Positions 44,620 to 54,351 of a stretch of DNA of 64,000 bases are shown one piece after another. The notes beneath the pieces were generated by a model, which saw only the letters and a program-made list of their open reading frames with translations, did no database searches and was not told the origin of the DNA. Location: contig NZ_BPQS01000003.1 of the NCBI RefSeq assembly GCF_022179385.1, positions 235,112-299,111 on the forward strand. Direction: 5' to 3'. Numbering within the stretch: position 1 is the first letter of the stretch; each line of letters begins with the position of its first letter. This DNA comes from Methylobacterium longum (GTDB lineage: Bacteria; Pseudomonadota; Alphaproteobacteria; Rhizobiales; Beijerinckiaceae). The translations under genes were made by a program, and so were the position numbers.

Positions 44620-45684
44620 ATGACCGGAGCCGCGCCTGCCCCTCTGGGCCTCGCCTTCGTCGGCTGCTTCACCACGGAGCGACGCAGGGCCCGCGGCCGG
44701 GGCATCGACGTGTACCGGACGGGAGCCGGCCTCGACACGTGGACGCATCTCGGCCGGGTCGAAGGGATCACCAACCCGTCTTTCCTGGTGGCCGATCCGG
44801 GCCGCGCCGTGCTCTACACGGTCCAGGGTGACGGCGAGGCGGCCAGCGCCTTCGCGGTGACGCCGGACGGAACCCTTCGCGCCCTCGGCGCGGCCGCCAC
44901 GGGCGGCACCAACAGCGTGCATCAGGCCCTCGACCCGAGCGGCCGGTTCCTGATCGTCGCCAACTACGCCAGCGGCTCGGTCGCCCTGCTGCCGGTCCGC
45001 GCGGACGGCGCACTGGAAGAGGCTTGCCAGATCCTGAGCCTACCGGGCGAGCCGGGCCCGCACCGGACCGAGCAGGCCTGCGCCCACCCGCACCACGTGG
45101 TCCTGTCGCCGGATGGACGGCACGCGATCGTCCCCGACAAGGGCCTCGACCGGGTCTTCGTGCTCCGGCTGGACGGCGAGAGGCTCGCGATCGCCTCGGA
45201 GGTTGCGATGCGGCCGGGCGCCGGGCCGCGCCACCTCGCCTTCCACCCGAGCCGGAACCTCGCCTTCCTGGTCAACGAGCTCGATTCCAGCATCGCCACC
45301 TGCCGCTGGGATGCCGCGTCCGGCACGCTGCAGCCCCTGCATCTCGTCCCGACGCTCCCGCCCGACTTCTTCGGCGCGAGCACCGCCGCGGCCATCGTGG
45401 TCACGCCGGATGGCCGCCACCTCTACGCATCGAATCGCGGTCAGGACGGGATCGCGCGCTTTCACGTGGACGCGGAAGGCGGACGGCTCGACCCCGCCGG
45501 CTGGACGCAGGCGGGCGGCCGCGACCCGCGCTTCATGGTGCTGGCACCGGGCGGGACGAATCTGCTCGTCGCCAACGAGCAGGGCGACAGCCTGGCCGAG
45601 TTCGCCATCGATCCCACCAGCGGGGACCTCACCCGAACGGGTTCGCGCCCGAGCCTGAGTCCCTGCACGATCGCGTTCCTGTGA
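44620..45684 (+). CDS. Lactonase-family beta-propeller protein (6-phosphogluconolactonase type)
   Basis: A 354-residue seven-bladed beta-propeller of the PF10282 type. Repeated blade motifs such as SFLVADPGRAVLYTV, DPSGRFLIVANYASGSV, HVVLSPDGRHAIVPDKGLDRV and VTPDGRHLYASNRGQDGIA run through the protein; HPHHVV and FHPSRNLAFLVNEL include metal/active-site histidine and glutamate candidates. I chose ATG 44620, where the core begins; an open frame reaches further upstream without similarity. With uronate dehydrogenase and a sugar-acid carrier downstream it may open aldarate lactones, the product of the dehydrogenase. It has no close Shine-Dalgarno, and is 276 nt from the FMN enzyme. Confidence 0.82.
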   Translation: MTGAAPAPLGLAFVGCFTTERRRARGRGIDVYRTGAGLDTWTHLGRVEGITNPSFLVADPGRAVLYTVQGDGEAASAFAVTPDGTLRALGAAATGGTNSVHQALDPSGRFLIVANYASGSVALLPVRADGALEEACQILSLPGEPGPHRTEQACAHPHHVVLSPDGRHAIVPDKGLDRVFVLRLDGERLAIASEVAMRPGAGPRHLAFHPSRNLAFLVNELDSSIATCRWDAASGTLQPLHLVPTLPPDFFGASTAAAIVVTPDGRHLYASNRGQDGIARFHVDAEGGRLDPAGWTQAGGRDPRFMVLAPGGTNLLVANEQGDSLAEFAIDPTSGDLTRTGSRPSLSPCTIAFL

Positions 45685-46012
45685 GGAGGCCCAGAGCCAG
45701 TGTGAGCGCGCGATATTGGATAGCGCCGGTTCCGCCCACCCTCTCCCCTCTGCGGGTGAAGGTAGCTCCCGGCGGTGGTCGGGTCGGGACGAAGTCTCGC
45801 GACGAAGAGGCGGCGATGCCGGGCATGGCACGCCCTGACGGGCAGGCTCCGCTCTTTTCTGGACCGTCCCGCCCCCTGCCGATGCAGGCGGCGCCCGTAG
45901 GGCCGCCCTAGCGGCCGCCGAGGAAGGACGCGCTGCGGACACCGTTCGTGTCCGCCGCCAAGTGAAACAACTAAATAAAAACGAACACTGCCGATAGATC
46001 AGAGGAAACGCC
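45685..46012. other. Gap and promoter region of the MFS transporter
   Basis: About 330 bases without a gene. The right end, 45963-45995, is unusually A/T-rich for this genome and probably carries the transporter promoter. An AGAGGAAA ribosome site lies at about 46001-46008. Confidence 0.4.
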
Positions 46013-47308
46013 ATGTTCGCCAAGCGATACAGGTTCGTCATCGCATCTTTGCTGTTCATAGCAGGGATTATCAACTACATGGACCGCGCCGCACTCGGCG
46101 TCGCGGCGCCCTTCGTCAAGCAGGATCTCAACCTGTCGCCCTCCGAACTCGGGGTGATCTTCAGCACGTTCTTCTTCGGCTACGCGATCTTCGCCTTCGT
46201 GGGCGGGCAACTCGCCGACCGCTACGGGCCGCGCAGGATCTACAGCTGGGCCGCGACCTCGTGGTCGGTCCTGTGCATGCTGACCGGCGCGGTGACCGGG
46301 TTCGCCCAGATGTTCATCGTCCGCTCCCTGTTCGGCTTCGCCGAGGGTCCGATGAATTCGACCACGAACCGCACGATCACCACGTGGTTTCCCCGCGAGG
46401 AGACCGCCCGGACCATCGGCTTCACCTTCTCGGGGCAGACGGTGGGCAGCGCCATCGCGGCGCCCGTGGTCGGGCTGCTGGCCATCCAGTACGGCTGGCG
46501 GGTGGCGTTCGTGGCCATCGGCGCCGTCGGCCTGCTCTGGGTGGTGGCGTGGCGCCTGCTGATGACCGACCGCCCCCAGGACAATCCGCGGGTCAGTCCG
46601 GAGGAGATCGCCCTCGTCGAGCGCAGCCGCGCCGTCACCCACCTCGCACCCTCCGACCACGCCCGGTCGCTCAAAGGCTACCTGTTCCTGCCGAGCACCC
46701 TGTCGCTCGGCCTCGGCATGTTCGCGGTGAACTACACCCTCTACATCTTCCTCTCGTGGCTCCCGAGCTACCTCACCGACGCCCTGCACATGCCCGTGAA
46801 GGAGATGGCCCTGGTCGCCTCGATCCCCTGGGCCTGCGGCTTCGTCGGTTACGTCGGCGGAGGCATCGTGGCCGATCTCGTCTACAAGCGCATGGGCGAC
46901 AAGCTCGCCGCGCGGAAGATCACCACGATCGTGCCCCTCGCCATCGCGGGGGTCGCCCTGATCGCGGTCAATGCCGCGACCAGCACCGCCATGGCGGTCT
47001 CGCTCATCGCGCTGGCCGTGCTGATGCTGACGAGTTCGGTGCAATCCTGCTGGGCGACGATCCACGAGCTGGTGCCCGAGGCGCGGGTCGGCGGCGTGAG
47101 CGGCTTCATCCACCTCCTGAGCAACATCTCGGGGATCATCGGACCGACCGCCACGGGCTTCGCCGTGCAATACCTCGGGGGCTACGCCAGCGCCTTCGTG
47201 ATCGCCGCCCTGATCGCGGCGGCGGGCGTCGTCGCCATGGCGATCTTCGTGCGGCGGCCCCGCAACCCGGCGGAAGCCGGTCCCCTCGCCGCGGTCAAGG
47301 CCGTCTGA
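46013..47308 (+). CDS. MFS transporter of the anion:cation symporter type (hexuronate/aldarate-like)
   Basis: A 431-residue 12-helix transporter. N-terminus INYMDRAALGVAAPF is the ACS-family signature (GudP, ExuT, phthalate transporters); GQLADRYGPRR is the A-motif loop, and GFAEGPMNSTTNRTITTWFP the fourth-helix segment. The ribosome site AGAGGAAAC fits ATG 46013. Together with uronate dehydrogenase 45 nt downstream it likely imports hexuronates or sugar acids. Exact substrate cannot be read from the sequence. Confidence 0.88.
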   Translation: MFAKRYRFVIASLLFIAGIINYMDRAALGVAAPFVKQDLNLSPSELGVIFSTFFFGYAIFAFVGGQLADRYGPRRIYSWAATSWSVLCMLTGAVTGFAQMFIVRSLFGFAEGPMNSTTNRTITTWFPREETARTIGFTFSGQTVGSAIAAPVVGLLAIQYGWRVAFVAIGAVGLLWVVAWRLLMTDRPQDNPRVSPEEIALVERSRAVTHLAPSDHARSLKGYLFLPSTLSLGLGMFAVNYTLYIFLSWLPSYLTDALHMPVKEMALVASIPWACGFVGYVGGGIVADLVYKRMGDKLAARKITTIVPLAIAGVALIAVNAATSTAMAVSLIALAVLMLTSSVQSCWATIHELVPEARVGGVSGFIHLLSNISGIIGPTATGFAVQYLGGYASAFVIAALIAAAGVVAMAIFVRRPRNPAEAGPLAAVKAV

Positions 47309-47352
47309 ACGATACCGTCTGAAGGCGAGCGTCCGATTCAGGAGCAGCATCC

Positions 47353-48186
47353 ATGAGCGCCGAGACCGTTCCCCCGAAACCCGTCCTCCTGACCGGAGCC
47401 TCTGGCGCCCTCGGGCGCGTGCTGACCCGCGCGCTCGGCGAACGGGGCTGGCCGCTCCGGCTCACCGACCGCGCGCCCTTCCCGGACCCGCTGCCCGAGG
47501 GCGCGCGCTTCCAGATCGCCGACCTGGAGGACGGGCCGGCGATCCTGCGGCTGGCGGAGGGCTGCGGCACCATCCTCCACCTCGGCGGGATCTCGGTGGA
47601 GCACCCGTTCGAGACGGTGATCGGTCCCAATATCCGCGGCCTCTACCACGCCTACGAGGCGGCCCGCCGCGAGGGCGCGCGGATGATCTTCGCCTCCTCG
47701 AACCACGCCATCGGTTTCCACGAGCGGTCCGAGGTTCTGGACGATGACTGCGCCCTGGCGCCGGATGGCTTCTACGGGCTGTCGAAGGCCTACGGCGAGC
47801 TGATGGGCGGCCTGTACCGCGACAAGCACGGGGTTGAGAGCGTCTTCCTGCGCATCGGCTCCTGCTTCCCGGAGCCCACCGACGCGCGGATGCTGGCGAC
47901 GTGGCTGTCCTATGCCGACCTCACCCGGCTGATCGCCCGCGCCACCCTGGCACCGAGCCTCGGGCCGAAGGGGACGGTGGTGATCTGGGGCGCCTCGAAC
48001 AACAGCCGCATGACCTGGTGGCGGCGGGACGGACGCGACGTGATCGGCTGGACGCCGCAGGACAGCGCGGATTCCTACGCGGCGTCGCTGGAAGGCAAGA
48101 CCAGCGGCAACAGGATCGTGGAACGCTACCAGGGTGGTGGGTTCACGGGCCTGGACTATTCCCGCCGCGAGCCCCCGGCCCCGTAA
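47353..48186 (+). CDS. udh: Uronate dehydrogenase (NAD-dependent)
   Basis: A 277-residue extended short-chain dehydrogenase. LLTGASGALGRVL near residue 13 is the NAD motif; ILHLGGISVEHPFETV, FASSNHAIGFH (catalytic Ser region) and YGLSKAYGE (Tyr-x3-Lys) follow, and VFLRIGSCFPEPTDARMLATWL matches Udh enzymes closely. It oxidises galacturonate or glucuronate to the aldarolactone, which the beta-propeller lactonase-like protein could open. It starts 45 nt after the transporter stop, so the two probably form an operon. No galactarate dehydratase is in the window. Confidence 0.87.
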   Translation: MSAETVPPKPVLLTGASGALGRVLTRALGERGWPLRLTDRAPFPDPLPEGARFQIADLEDGPAILRLAEGCGTILHLGGISVEHPFETVIGPNIRGLYHAYEAARREGARMIFASSNHAIGFHERSEVLDDDCALAPDGFYGLSKAYGELMGGLYRDKHGVESVFLRIGSCFPEPTDARMLATWLSYADLTRLIARATLAPSLGPKGTVVIWGASNNSRMTWWRRDGRDVIGWTPQDSADSYAASLEGKTSGNRIVERYQGGGFTGLDYSRREPPAP

Positions 48187-48575
48187 AGCCCCGGCGCCCC
48201 CCGACCGCGACGACCTCCCCGTCATTCGTGTATGCCGGAGCGGCGCCGGGAAGTCCGGGTCCTGGCACCCCGGCGCGGCGCGTGACAGGACCCGGCGTGG
48301 AGCAGGATCTCCGGGGCGTTCCTGGTCCCACGGCGCCCTGGCGCGTTACCCGTAGGACTTTACGCTCGCCGCGATGCCGGTGCGTCGTATCGGCACGACC
48401 GACAGGGCGTCGGATTCCATAAGTTGCACAAACGGCATAATATCGCCGGCCTGACACTTCATCCCGTCCGTCTCGCGCTGGTATATTGCATACCTAGAAG
48501 GGATGTGCATGATCGGCGGCGTACCACAGACGCGCCACTGCAAGGCCGCGCCGACCCAACAAGAGAGGCACGGGG
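48187..48575. other. Gap and control region upstream of oxlT
   Basis: About 390 bases without a supported gene. It contains a GGTAT-N5-ATACC palindrome at 48480-48494, about 80 nt before oxlT (see separate entry). I see no other clear signal. Confidence 0.45.
48480..48494. promoter_or_regulatory. Candidate GntR-type operator upstream of oxlT
   Basis: GGTATATTGCATACC is a near-perfect palindrome (GGTAT and ATACC arms around 5 nt). A related sequence, GGTATTTGGTATGCC, lies at 54978-54992 upstream of the PAS-protein gene. FCD-type GntR regulators bind such TGGTAT/ATACCA half-sites. The shared motif suggests common control of oxalate genes, but no regulator is in the window. Confidence 0.45.
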
Positions 48576-49865
48576 ATGGAACGCCAGGATTCGCCGTCGG
48601 CGAAATGGTGGCAGCTCGCCTTCGGCGTGATCTGCATGGCCATGATCGCCAACCTTCAATACGGTTGGACATTGTTCGTCGACCCGATCGATCAGCGCTA
48701 CCACTGGGGTCGAGCGGCAATCCAGCTCGCCTTCACGCTGTTCGTCGCCACCGAGACCTGGCTGGTGCCGGTCGAGGCGTGGTTCGTCGACCGCTACGGT
48801 CCGAAGATCGTGGTCGCCTTCGGCGGCGTGATGATCGCCCTCGCCTGGACGATCGACGCCTACGCCGACAGCCTGTTCCTGCTCTATCTCGGCGCCGTGA
48901 TCGCCGGCATTGGTGCGGGATCGGTCTACGGGACCTGCGTGGGCAACGCGCTCAAGTGGTTCCCGGATCGCCGTGGCCTCGCCGCCGGCGCCACCGCGGC
49001 CGGGTTCGGCGCGGGTGCGGCCATCACGGTGGTGCCGATCGCCCGGATGATCGCCTCCAGCGGCTATCAGGACGCCTTCCTCTACTTCGGCATCGGCCAG
49101 GGCGCCGTGGTGCTGTCCCTCGCCTTCCTGTTGCGCAAGCCGTCGACCAACACGCCGGTCCAGCGCAAGAGCACGCGCCTGCCGCAGACCAAGGTCGACC
49201 GCAGCCCCCGCGAGGCGGTGCGCACCCCGGTCTTCTGGGTTATGTACGTCATGTTCGTGATGGTCGCCTCCGGCGGTCTGATGGCGGCGGCGCAGATCGC
49301 CCCGATCGCCCACGACTTCCAGGTGGCTGGCGTGCCGGTGAGCCTGTTCGGCATGCAGATGGCCGCGCTGACCCTGGCGATCTCGCTGGACCGGATCTTC
49401 GACGGGTTCGGGCGACCGTTCTTCGGCTTCGTCTCCGACCATATCGGCCGCGAGAACACGATGTTCATCGCCTTCTCGACGGCAGCGCTGGCGGTGATCG
49501 TGCTGCTGACCTACGGGCACATCCCGATGGTCTTCGTCCTGGCCACCGCAGTGTATTTCGGGGTGTTCGGCGAGATCTACTCGCTGTTTCCGGCGACTTG
49601 CGGCGATACGTTCGGCTCGAAATACGCCGCCAGCAATGCCGGCCTGCTTTACACGGCGAAGGGAACGGCGTCCTTCCTCGTGCCCTTCGCCAGCCTGATC
49701 TCCTCCGCCTACGGCTGGTCGGCCGTGTTCACGCTGATCATCGTCCTCAACGTCACGGCGGCGGCCTTGGCCATGTTCCTGCTCCGCCCGATGCGGGCCC
49801 GCTACCTTGCGGCGGCCGAGCAGCAGCCGGCGGCACTCGCCGCCCAACCGATCCGGGCGGCCTGA
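48576..49865 (+). CDS. oxlT: Oxalate/formate antiporter
   Basis: A 429-residue MFS protein with 12 helices. N-terminal WWQLAFGVICMAMIANLQYGWTLFVDPI and later GIGAGSVYGTCVGNALKWFPDRRGLAAG are characteristic of OxlT; ISLDRIFDGFGRPFFGFVSD, and FGEIYSLFPATCGDTFGSKYA with charged residues at the seventh to eleventh helices, match the carrier. It exchanges external oxalate for internal formate. The oxalyl-CoA decarboxylase gene follows on the same strand after 243 nt. Highly likely given oxc and frc nearby. Confidence 0.92.
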   Translation: MERQDSPSAKWWQLAFGVICMAMIANLQYGWTLFVDPIDQRYHWGRAAIQLAFTLFVATETWLVPVEAWFVDRYGPKIVVAFGGVMIALAWTIDAYADSLFLLYLGAVIAGIGAGSVYGTCVGNALKWFPDRRGLAAGATAAGFGAGAAITVVPIARMIASSGYQDAFLYFGIGQGAVVLSLAFLLRKPSTNTPVQRKSTRLPQTKVDRSPREAVRTPVFWVMYVMFVMVASGGLMAAAQIAPIAHDFQVAGVPVSLFGMQMAALTLAISLDRIFDGFGRPFFGFVSDHIGRENTMFIAFSTAALAVIVLLTYGHIPMVFVLATAVYFGVFGEIYSLFPATCGDTFGSKYAASNAGLLYTAKGTASFLVPFASLISSAYGWSAVFTLIIVLNVTAAALAMFLLRPMRARYLAAAEQQPAALAAQPIRAA

Positions 49866-49927
49866 CCGCCCAAACCCGAGAACCCGCGAGGGACGCCGAA
49901 CACCCACCGATCTCCCACCCTTTGCCG

Positions 49928-50035
49928 CATCCTGAGGTGACGAAGCGGAGCGGAGGCCTCGAAAGAGGGCTTCCGGGATCGCCCAGACCTCCGGAGACTC
50001 CTTCGAGGCCCGCTGACGCGGGCCCCGCGGGATGA
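49928..50035. repeat. Palindromic intergenic repeat between oxlT and oxc
   Basis: GGCCTCGAAAGAG (49955-49967) pairs with CTCCTTCGAGGCC (49998-50010) with one mismatch and a 30-nt loop, followed by a second hairpin GCCCGC-TGAC-GCGGGC (50008-50023). The flanks carry CATCCTGAGGTG and CGGGATGA. This layout is typical of short extragenic palindromic elements in Methylobacterium genomes; copy number elsewhere is not visible here. Confidence 0.55.
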
Positions 50036-50108
50036 AGGGGCGGGAGATCCCCGAGCCAGCCGACGCCGAGCGCCGGCCCACCCGAAACGGATATCCCGGA
50101 GACCCCCG

Positions 50109-51854
50109 ATGACCGCCGTGGCCAAGATCGTTCACAACACCCCTGAAATCGAGGCCGAGCCGGACCTGACCGACGGCTTCCACCTCGTCATCGACGCGCT
50201 CAAGCTCAATGGCATCGAGACGATCTACGGTGTCCCGGGCATCCCGATCACCGACCTCGGCCGCATGGCCCAGGCCGAGGGGATGCGGGTGATCTCGTTC
50301 CGGCACGAGCAACATGCCGGCAACGCCGCGGCGATCGCGGGCTTCCTCACTCAGAAGCCGGGCATCTGCCTCACCGTCTCGGCCCCGGGCTTCCTCAACG
50401 GCCTCACGGCGCTCGCCAACGCCACCACCAACTGCTTCCCGATGATCCTGATCTCGGGCTCCTCCGAGCGCGAGATCGTCGACCTGCAGCAGGGCGACTA
50501 CGAGGAGATGGACCAGCTCGCCATCGCCAAGCCCCTGTGCAAGGCGGCCTTCCGGGTCCTCCACGCGGCCGATATCGGCATCGGCGTAGCCCGCGCGATC
50601 CGGGCCGCCTGCTCGGGCCGGCCGGGCGGCGTCTATCTCGACCTGCCCGCCAAGCTGTTCGCCCAGGTGATGGATGCCGAGGCCGGCCGTCAGTCGCTGG
50701 TCAAGGTGATCGATCCGGCCCCGGCGCAGCGCCCCGCCCCCGAGGCGATCGCCCGGGCGCTGGACGTCCTGAAATCCGCTAAGCGGCCGCTGATCGTGCT
50801 CGGCAAGGGCGCCGCCTACGCGCAGGCCGACGAGGCCATCCGGGCGCTGGTCGAGACCAGCGGCATCCCCTACGTGCCGATGAGCATGGCCAAGGGTCTC
50901 CTGCCCGACACCCACCCGCTCTCGGCCGGCGCCGCGCGCTCCACGGCGCTGAAGGACTCGGACGTGGTCCTGCTGATCGGCGCCCGGCTCAACTGGCTCC
51001 TGTCGCACGGCAAGGGCAAGAGCTGGGGCGAGCCGGGCTCGACCAAGTTCATCCAGATCGACATCGAGCCCCGCGAGATGGACTCGAACGTCGAGATCGT
51101 GGCGCCCGTCGTCGGCGACATCGCCTCCTGCGTGCAGGCGCTGCTGGACGGCATGGGCAAGGGCTGGCAGCAGCCCCCGTCCGACTGGATCGAGACGCTC
51201 AAGACCAAGCGCGACGCCAACATCGCAAAGATGGCGCCGAAGCTCATGAGCAACGCCTCGCCCATGACCTTCCACGCCGCCCTCGGGGCGCTGCGCACCA
51301 TCGTCAAGGAGCGGCCGGACGCGATCCTGGTCAACGAGGGCGCCAACACCCTCGACCTCGCCCGGGGCATCATCGACATGTACCAGCCGCGCAAGCGCCT
51401 GGACGTGGGAACCTGGGGCATCATGGGCATCGGCATGGGCTTCGCCGTCGCGGCCGCGGTCGAGACTGGCAAGCCGGTCCTCTGTGTCGAGGGTGACAGC
51501 GCCTTCGGCTTCTCCGGCATGGAGGTCGAGACCATCTGCCGGTACGGCCTGCCGGTCTGCATCGTGGTGTTTAACAACAACGGCATCTACCGCGGCACCG
51601 ACACCGACCCGACCGGTCGCGATCCCGCCACCACCGTGTTCGTGCCGGATTCCCGCTACGACCGGATGATGGAGGCCTTCGGCGGCGTCGGCTACCACGT
51701 GACCACGCCGGACGAGCTGACCCGGGCGGTCAACGAGGCGATGAACTCGGGCCGTCCCGCCTTGGTCAACGCCGTCATCGACCCGGCCGCCGGCAGCGAG
51801 AGCGGCAATATCGGCAGCCTCAACCCGCAGAGCGGCATCAAGAAGAAGAAGTGA
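50109..51854 (+). CDS. oxc: Oxalyl-CoA decarboxylase
   Basis: A 581-residue thiamine-diphosphate enzyme that converts oxalyl-CoA to formyl-CoA and CO2. N-terminal [31 protein letters not shown] and [15 protein letters not shown] carry the activating Glu. [30 protein letters not shown] is typical of Oxc, and the ThDP motif reads [19 protein letters not shown]...[11 protein letters not shown]-terminal lysine tail as in the Oxalobacter enzyme. The formyl-CoA transferase gene is nearby on the other strand. ATG 50109 gives the family length. Confidence 0.95.
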   Translation: MTAVAKIVHNTPEIEAEPDLTDGFHLVIDALKLNGIETIYGVPGIPITDLGRMAQAEGMRVISFRHEQHAGNAAAIAGFLTQKPGICLTVSAPGFLNGLTALANATTNCFPMILISGSSEREIVDLQQGDYEEMDQLAIAKPLCKAAFRVLHAADIGIGVARAIRAACSGRPGGVYLDLPAKLFAQVMDAEAGRQSLVKVIDPAPAQRPAPEAIARALDVLKSAKRPLIVLGKGAAYAQADEAIRALVETSGIPYVPMSMAKGLLPDTHPLSAGAARSTALKDSDVVLLIGARLNWLLSHGKGKSWGEPGSTKFIQIDIEPREMDSNVEIVAPVVGDIASCVQALLDGMGKGWQQPPSDWIETLKTKRDANIAKMAPKLMSNASPMTFHAALGALRTIVKERPDAILVNEGANTLDLARGIIDMYQPRKRLDVGTWGIMGIGMGFAVAAAVETGKPVLCVEGDSAFGFSGMEVETICRYGLPVCIVVFNNNGIYRGTDTDPTGRDPATTVFVPDSRYDRMMEAFGGVGYHVTTPDELTRAVNEAMNSGRPALVNAVIDPAAGSESGNIGSLNPQSGIKKKK

Positions 51855-51993
51855 GGTCGGCGGGCCGAAGGCCCTGACCCGACGCGCGTTACGACGGCCG
51901 GATCGCTCAGCGGTCCGGCCGTTTTCAATGGAGTCGCGCACTTCCTTCGGCCCGGGACGCGGCGCGAACGGAGCAAGCCAGGGACTTCGCGCC

Positions 51994-52680
51994 ATGATCG
52001 ATCCCGATCTCGCCGGACGACTTCACTTCCGTCACCGTCTGCCCGACCGCGAGCCGCTGGCGCCGGGCCGGCACGACCTGGGCCTCTTTGCCGAGCGCGA
52101 CGCCGTGCTGGTCGTTCCCGCGGGGCTCGATCCGCGCCGTCCCTGCCGGCTCGTGGTGCTGTTCCACGGCGGCGGCGGCAGCGCCGCGCGGATCCTGCCG
52201 ATGCTGGAGGCCCATGCGCAGGCGGAGCGATTTCTGCTCCTGGCGCCGCAATCGCTGTTTCCGACCTGGGACCTCGTCATCGGCGGCCACGGACCGGACC
52301 GGGAGCGGGTCTCGGTCGCGCTGGCCGCGGTGGCGGACCGGTTCCTGCTCGACCCAGACCGTCTCTGTTTCGCCGGCCACTCGGACGGGGGCAGCTACAC
52401 GCTGTCGCTCGGCCTCGCCAACGGCGACGTAGCGCGCCACCTGATCGTCTCGTCGGCCGGCTTCCTGTCCGTGCATATGCAGGTCGGCGCGCCCCGAATC
52501 TTCCTGTCGCACGGCGTCCGCGACGAGCAGATCCCGATCAATCGGAGCGCGCGCATCCACGTGCCCAAGCTGCGGGACGCCGGCTACGACGTGACCTACG
52601 TGGAATATGACGGCCCCCACGCGCACCAGCCGCCAATCGTCGCGCAGGCCGTGGCGTTCATCATGGCGAGCGCGGCGTAG
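51994..52680 (+). CDS. Alpha/beta-hydrolase, phospholipase/carboxylesterase type
   Basis: A 228-residue serine hydrolase. LVVLFHGGGGSAARI (oxyanion loop) near residue 52; LCFAGHSDGGSYTLSLGLANG gives the nucleophile Ser (GHSDGG) near residue 125; LSHGVRDEQIP the Asp, and YDGPHAHQPP the His. No signal peptide. The start at ATG 51994 is preferred; an ATG at 51928 would add 22 residues. It sits between oxc and frc, and could be unrelated or act on an oxalate ester; substrate unknown. Confidence 0.8.
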   Translation: MIDPDLAGRLHFRHRLPDREPLAPGRHDLGLFAERDAVLVVPAGLDPRRPCRLVVLFHGGGGSAARILPMLEAHAQAERFLLLAPQSLFPTWDLVIGGHGPDRERVSVALAAVADRFLLDPDRLCFAGHSDGGSYTLSLGLANGDVARHLIVSSAGFLSVHMQVGAPRIFLSHGVRDEQIPINRSARIHVPKLRDAGYDVTYVEYDGPHAHQPPIVAQAVAFIMASAA

Positions 52681-52986
52681 CGGGTCACAGCCAAGGTCGA
52701 TGCCGGTTGCCGTGGAGATTCCGGGCACCGCCGGTGGCGTTGCGACACGCCGCGCCGCCCGACGCTTCGGTGATCCCAGGGCCACCCCGATCTGAGGGGG
52801 CCGCAGCATGGCGGAGGCCGAGAAGGCGACGTCCAGAGGACGCTGCGGTCTCCGGAGAGCACCGGCGCGGCAGGAGGCGTTGCAGCTCGGGATGAGGGAT
52901 CAGGTCCGATCTCGGTCTGCGTGGACGGGCGAGGCCCTGTCTGCGTCGCGGAGAGGGCGAACGAAACCGGGTGTGGTTTCTCATAG
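52681..52986. other. Gap between the esterase and frc
   Basis: About 300 bases between convergent genes with no supported gene. The frc terminator occupies the right end. Confidence 0.4.
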
Positions 52987-53015
52987 AAAAAGGACGGCGC
53001 CCGGAGGCGCCGTCC
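52987..53015 (-). terminator. Rho-independent terminator of frc
   Basis: Reading the minus strand, GGACGGCGCC (53015-53006) and GGCGCCGTCC (53001-52992) form a 10-bp perfect stem with a 4-nt loop, followed by TTTTT (52991-52987). It starts 30 nt after the frc stop. Confidence 0.85.
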
Positions 53016-53045
53016 TCTCTCAGGATCGCGAAGGCTGGCGCTGGA

Positions 53046-54296
53046 TCAGACCGCACGGGCCTCGTGCATCGCCTGGATCTGCTCCCGCGTGTATCCGAGG
53101 CCTTCCAGCACCTCGTCGGTATGCTCGCCGAGCAGCGGCGAGGCCTTCACCTCGACCTGCATGTCGGAGAACTTGATCGGGCTTCCGACGGTCAGGTACT
53201 TGCCGAGCTTCGGATGCGCCACCTCGACGACGGTGCCGCTCTCGCGCAGGGACTTGTCCTCGGCGATCTCCTTCATCGACAGCACCGGCGCGCAGGGGAT
53301 GTCGTAGGTTCGCAGGATGTCCACCGCCTCGAACTTGGTCTTGTCGGCGAGCCATTCCTCGATCGTCTTGAAGATGTCGAAGATCTTGTCCTGACGGGCG
53401 CGGGGCGTGTTGTAGCTCGAATCGGTGATCCACTCCTCCTTGCCCAGCACCTTGCAGATCGGCGCCCAGGCATGGCCCTGGATGGTGAAGTAGATGTAGG
53501 CGTTCGGGTCGGTCTCCCAGCCCTTGCACTTGAGCACCCAGCCGGGCTGGCCGCCGCCGCCCGCGTTGCCGCCGCGCGGCACCACGTCGGAGAACTCGCC
53601 GTGCGGGTACTGCGGGTACTCCTCGAGGTAGCCGAGCGCGTCGAGGCGCTGCTGGTCCCGCAGCTTCACGCGGCAGAGGTTGATCACCGAGTCCTGCATC
53701 GACACGGCGACCTTCTGGCCCCGGCCGGTCTTGTTCTTCTGGTGGAGCGCCGTGAGGATGCCGATAGCGAGGTGCATGCCGGTGTTGGAGTCACCGAGCG
53801 CCGCGGCGCTGACGGTGGGCGGCCCGTCCCAGAAGCCCGTGGTCGAGGCGGCACCGCCCGCGCACTGGGCGACGTTCTCGTAGACCTTCAGGTCCTCGTA
53901 GTGGTGTCCGTCCGAGAAGCCCTTCACCGAGGCGAGGATCATGCCCGGGTTCAGCTCTTGGATGCGCGCCCAGGAGAAGCCCATCCGATCCAGCGCGCCG
54001 GGGCCGAAATTCTCGACCATCACGTCGGAATCCTGGATCAGCTTCTCCAGAACCTCCTTGCCGGCCTGGGTCTTGGTGTCGAGGGTGAGCGACCGCTTGT
54101 TCGAATTCAGCATCGTGAAGTAGAGGGCGTCCGCGTCCTCGACGTGGCGCAGCTGCGTGCGGGTCACGTCGCCGGCCCCGGGGCGCTCGACCTTGATCAC
54201 GTCGGCGCCGAACCACGCGAGCAACTGCGTGCAGGCAGGTCCCGCCTGGACGTGGGTGAAGTCGATGATCTTGATGCCTTCCAGCGGCTTGCTCAT
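53046..54296 (-). CDS. frc: Formyl-CoA:oxalate CoA-transferase
   Basis: A 416-residue class III CoA-transferase that moves CoA from formyl-CoA to oxalate, making oxalyl-CoA for Oxc. [43 protein letters not shown] N-terminus; [10 protein letters not shown] carries the catalytic Asp, and the glycine-rich GGGGQPGW loop that covers the active site follows; [17 protein letters not shown] and [12 protein letters not shown] complete the family. ATG 54296 is preceded by GGGAGAAC. Length matches Oxalobacter Frc. With oxlT and oxc it closes the oxalate cycle. An intrinsic terminator ends the unit. Confidence 0.95.
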   Translation of the reverse strand: MSKPLEGIKIIDFTHVQAGPACTQLLAWFGADVIKVERPGAGDVTRTQLRHVEDADALYFTMLNSNKRSLTLDTKTQAGKEVLEKLIQDSDVMVENFGPGALDRMGFSWARIQELNPGMILASVKGFSDGHHYEDLKVYENVAQCAGGAASTTGFWDGPPTVSAAALGDSNTGMHLAIGILTALHQKNKTGRGQKVAVSMQDSVINLCRVKLRDQQRLDALGYLEEYPQYPHGEFSDVVPRGGNAGGGGQPGWVLKCKGWETDPNAYIYFTIQGHAWAPICKVLGKEEWITDSSYNTPRARQDKIFDIFKTIEEWLADKTKFEAVDILRTYDIPCAPVLSMKEIAEDKSLRESGTVVEVAHPKLGKYLTVGSPIKFSDMQVEVKASPLLGEHTDEVLEGLGYTREQIQAMHEARAV

Positions 54297-54351
54297 TGGG
54301 CGTTCTCCCTGTGCGCTTCGGTGATCGTGTCCTTCGGACCGTCCGGCGGGC

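Noticed and set aside
45740..45910. Same repeat as at 49928-50035 or 10117-10300
   Set aside because: All three are C/G-rich and start with a CTCCC-type run, but beyond this I could not align them, so I do not call a shared repeat.
48459..51995. A 1178-codon minus-strand open frame across oxlT and oxc
   Set aside because: It is the antisense shadow of two well-supported genes in high-GC DNA; composition is His/Arg/Gly-rich with no motif.
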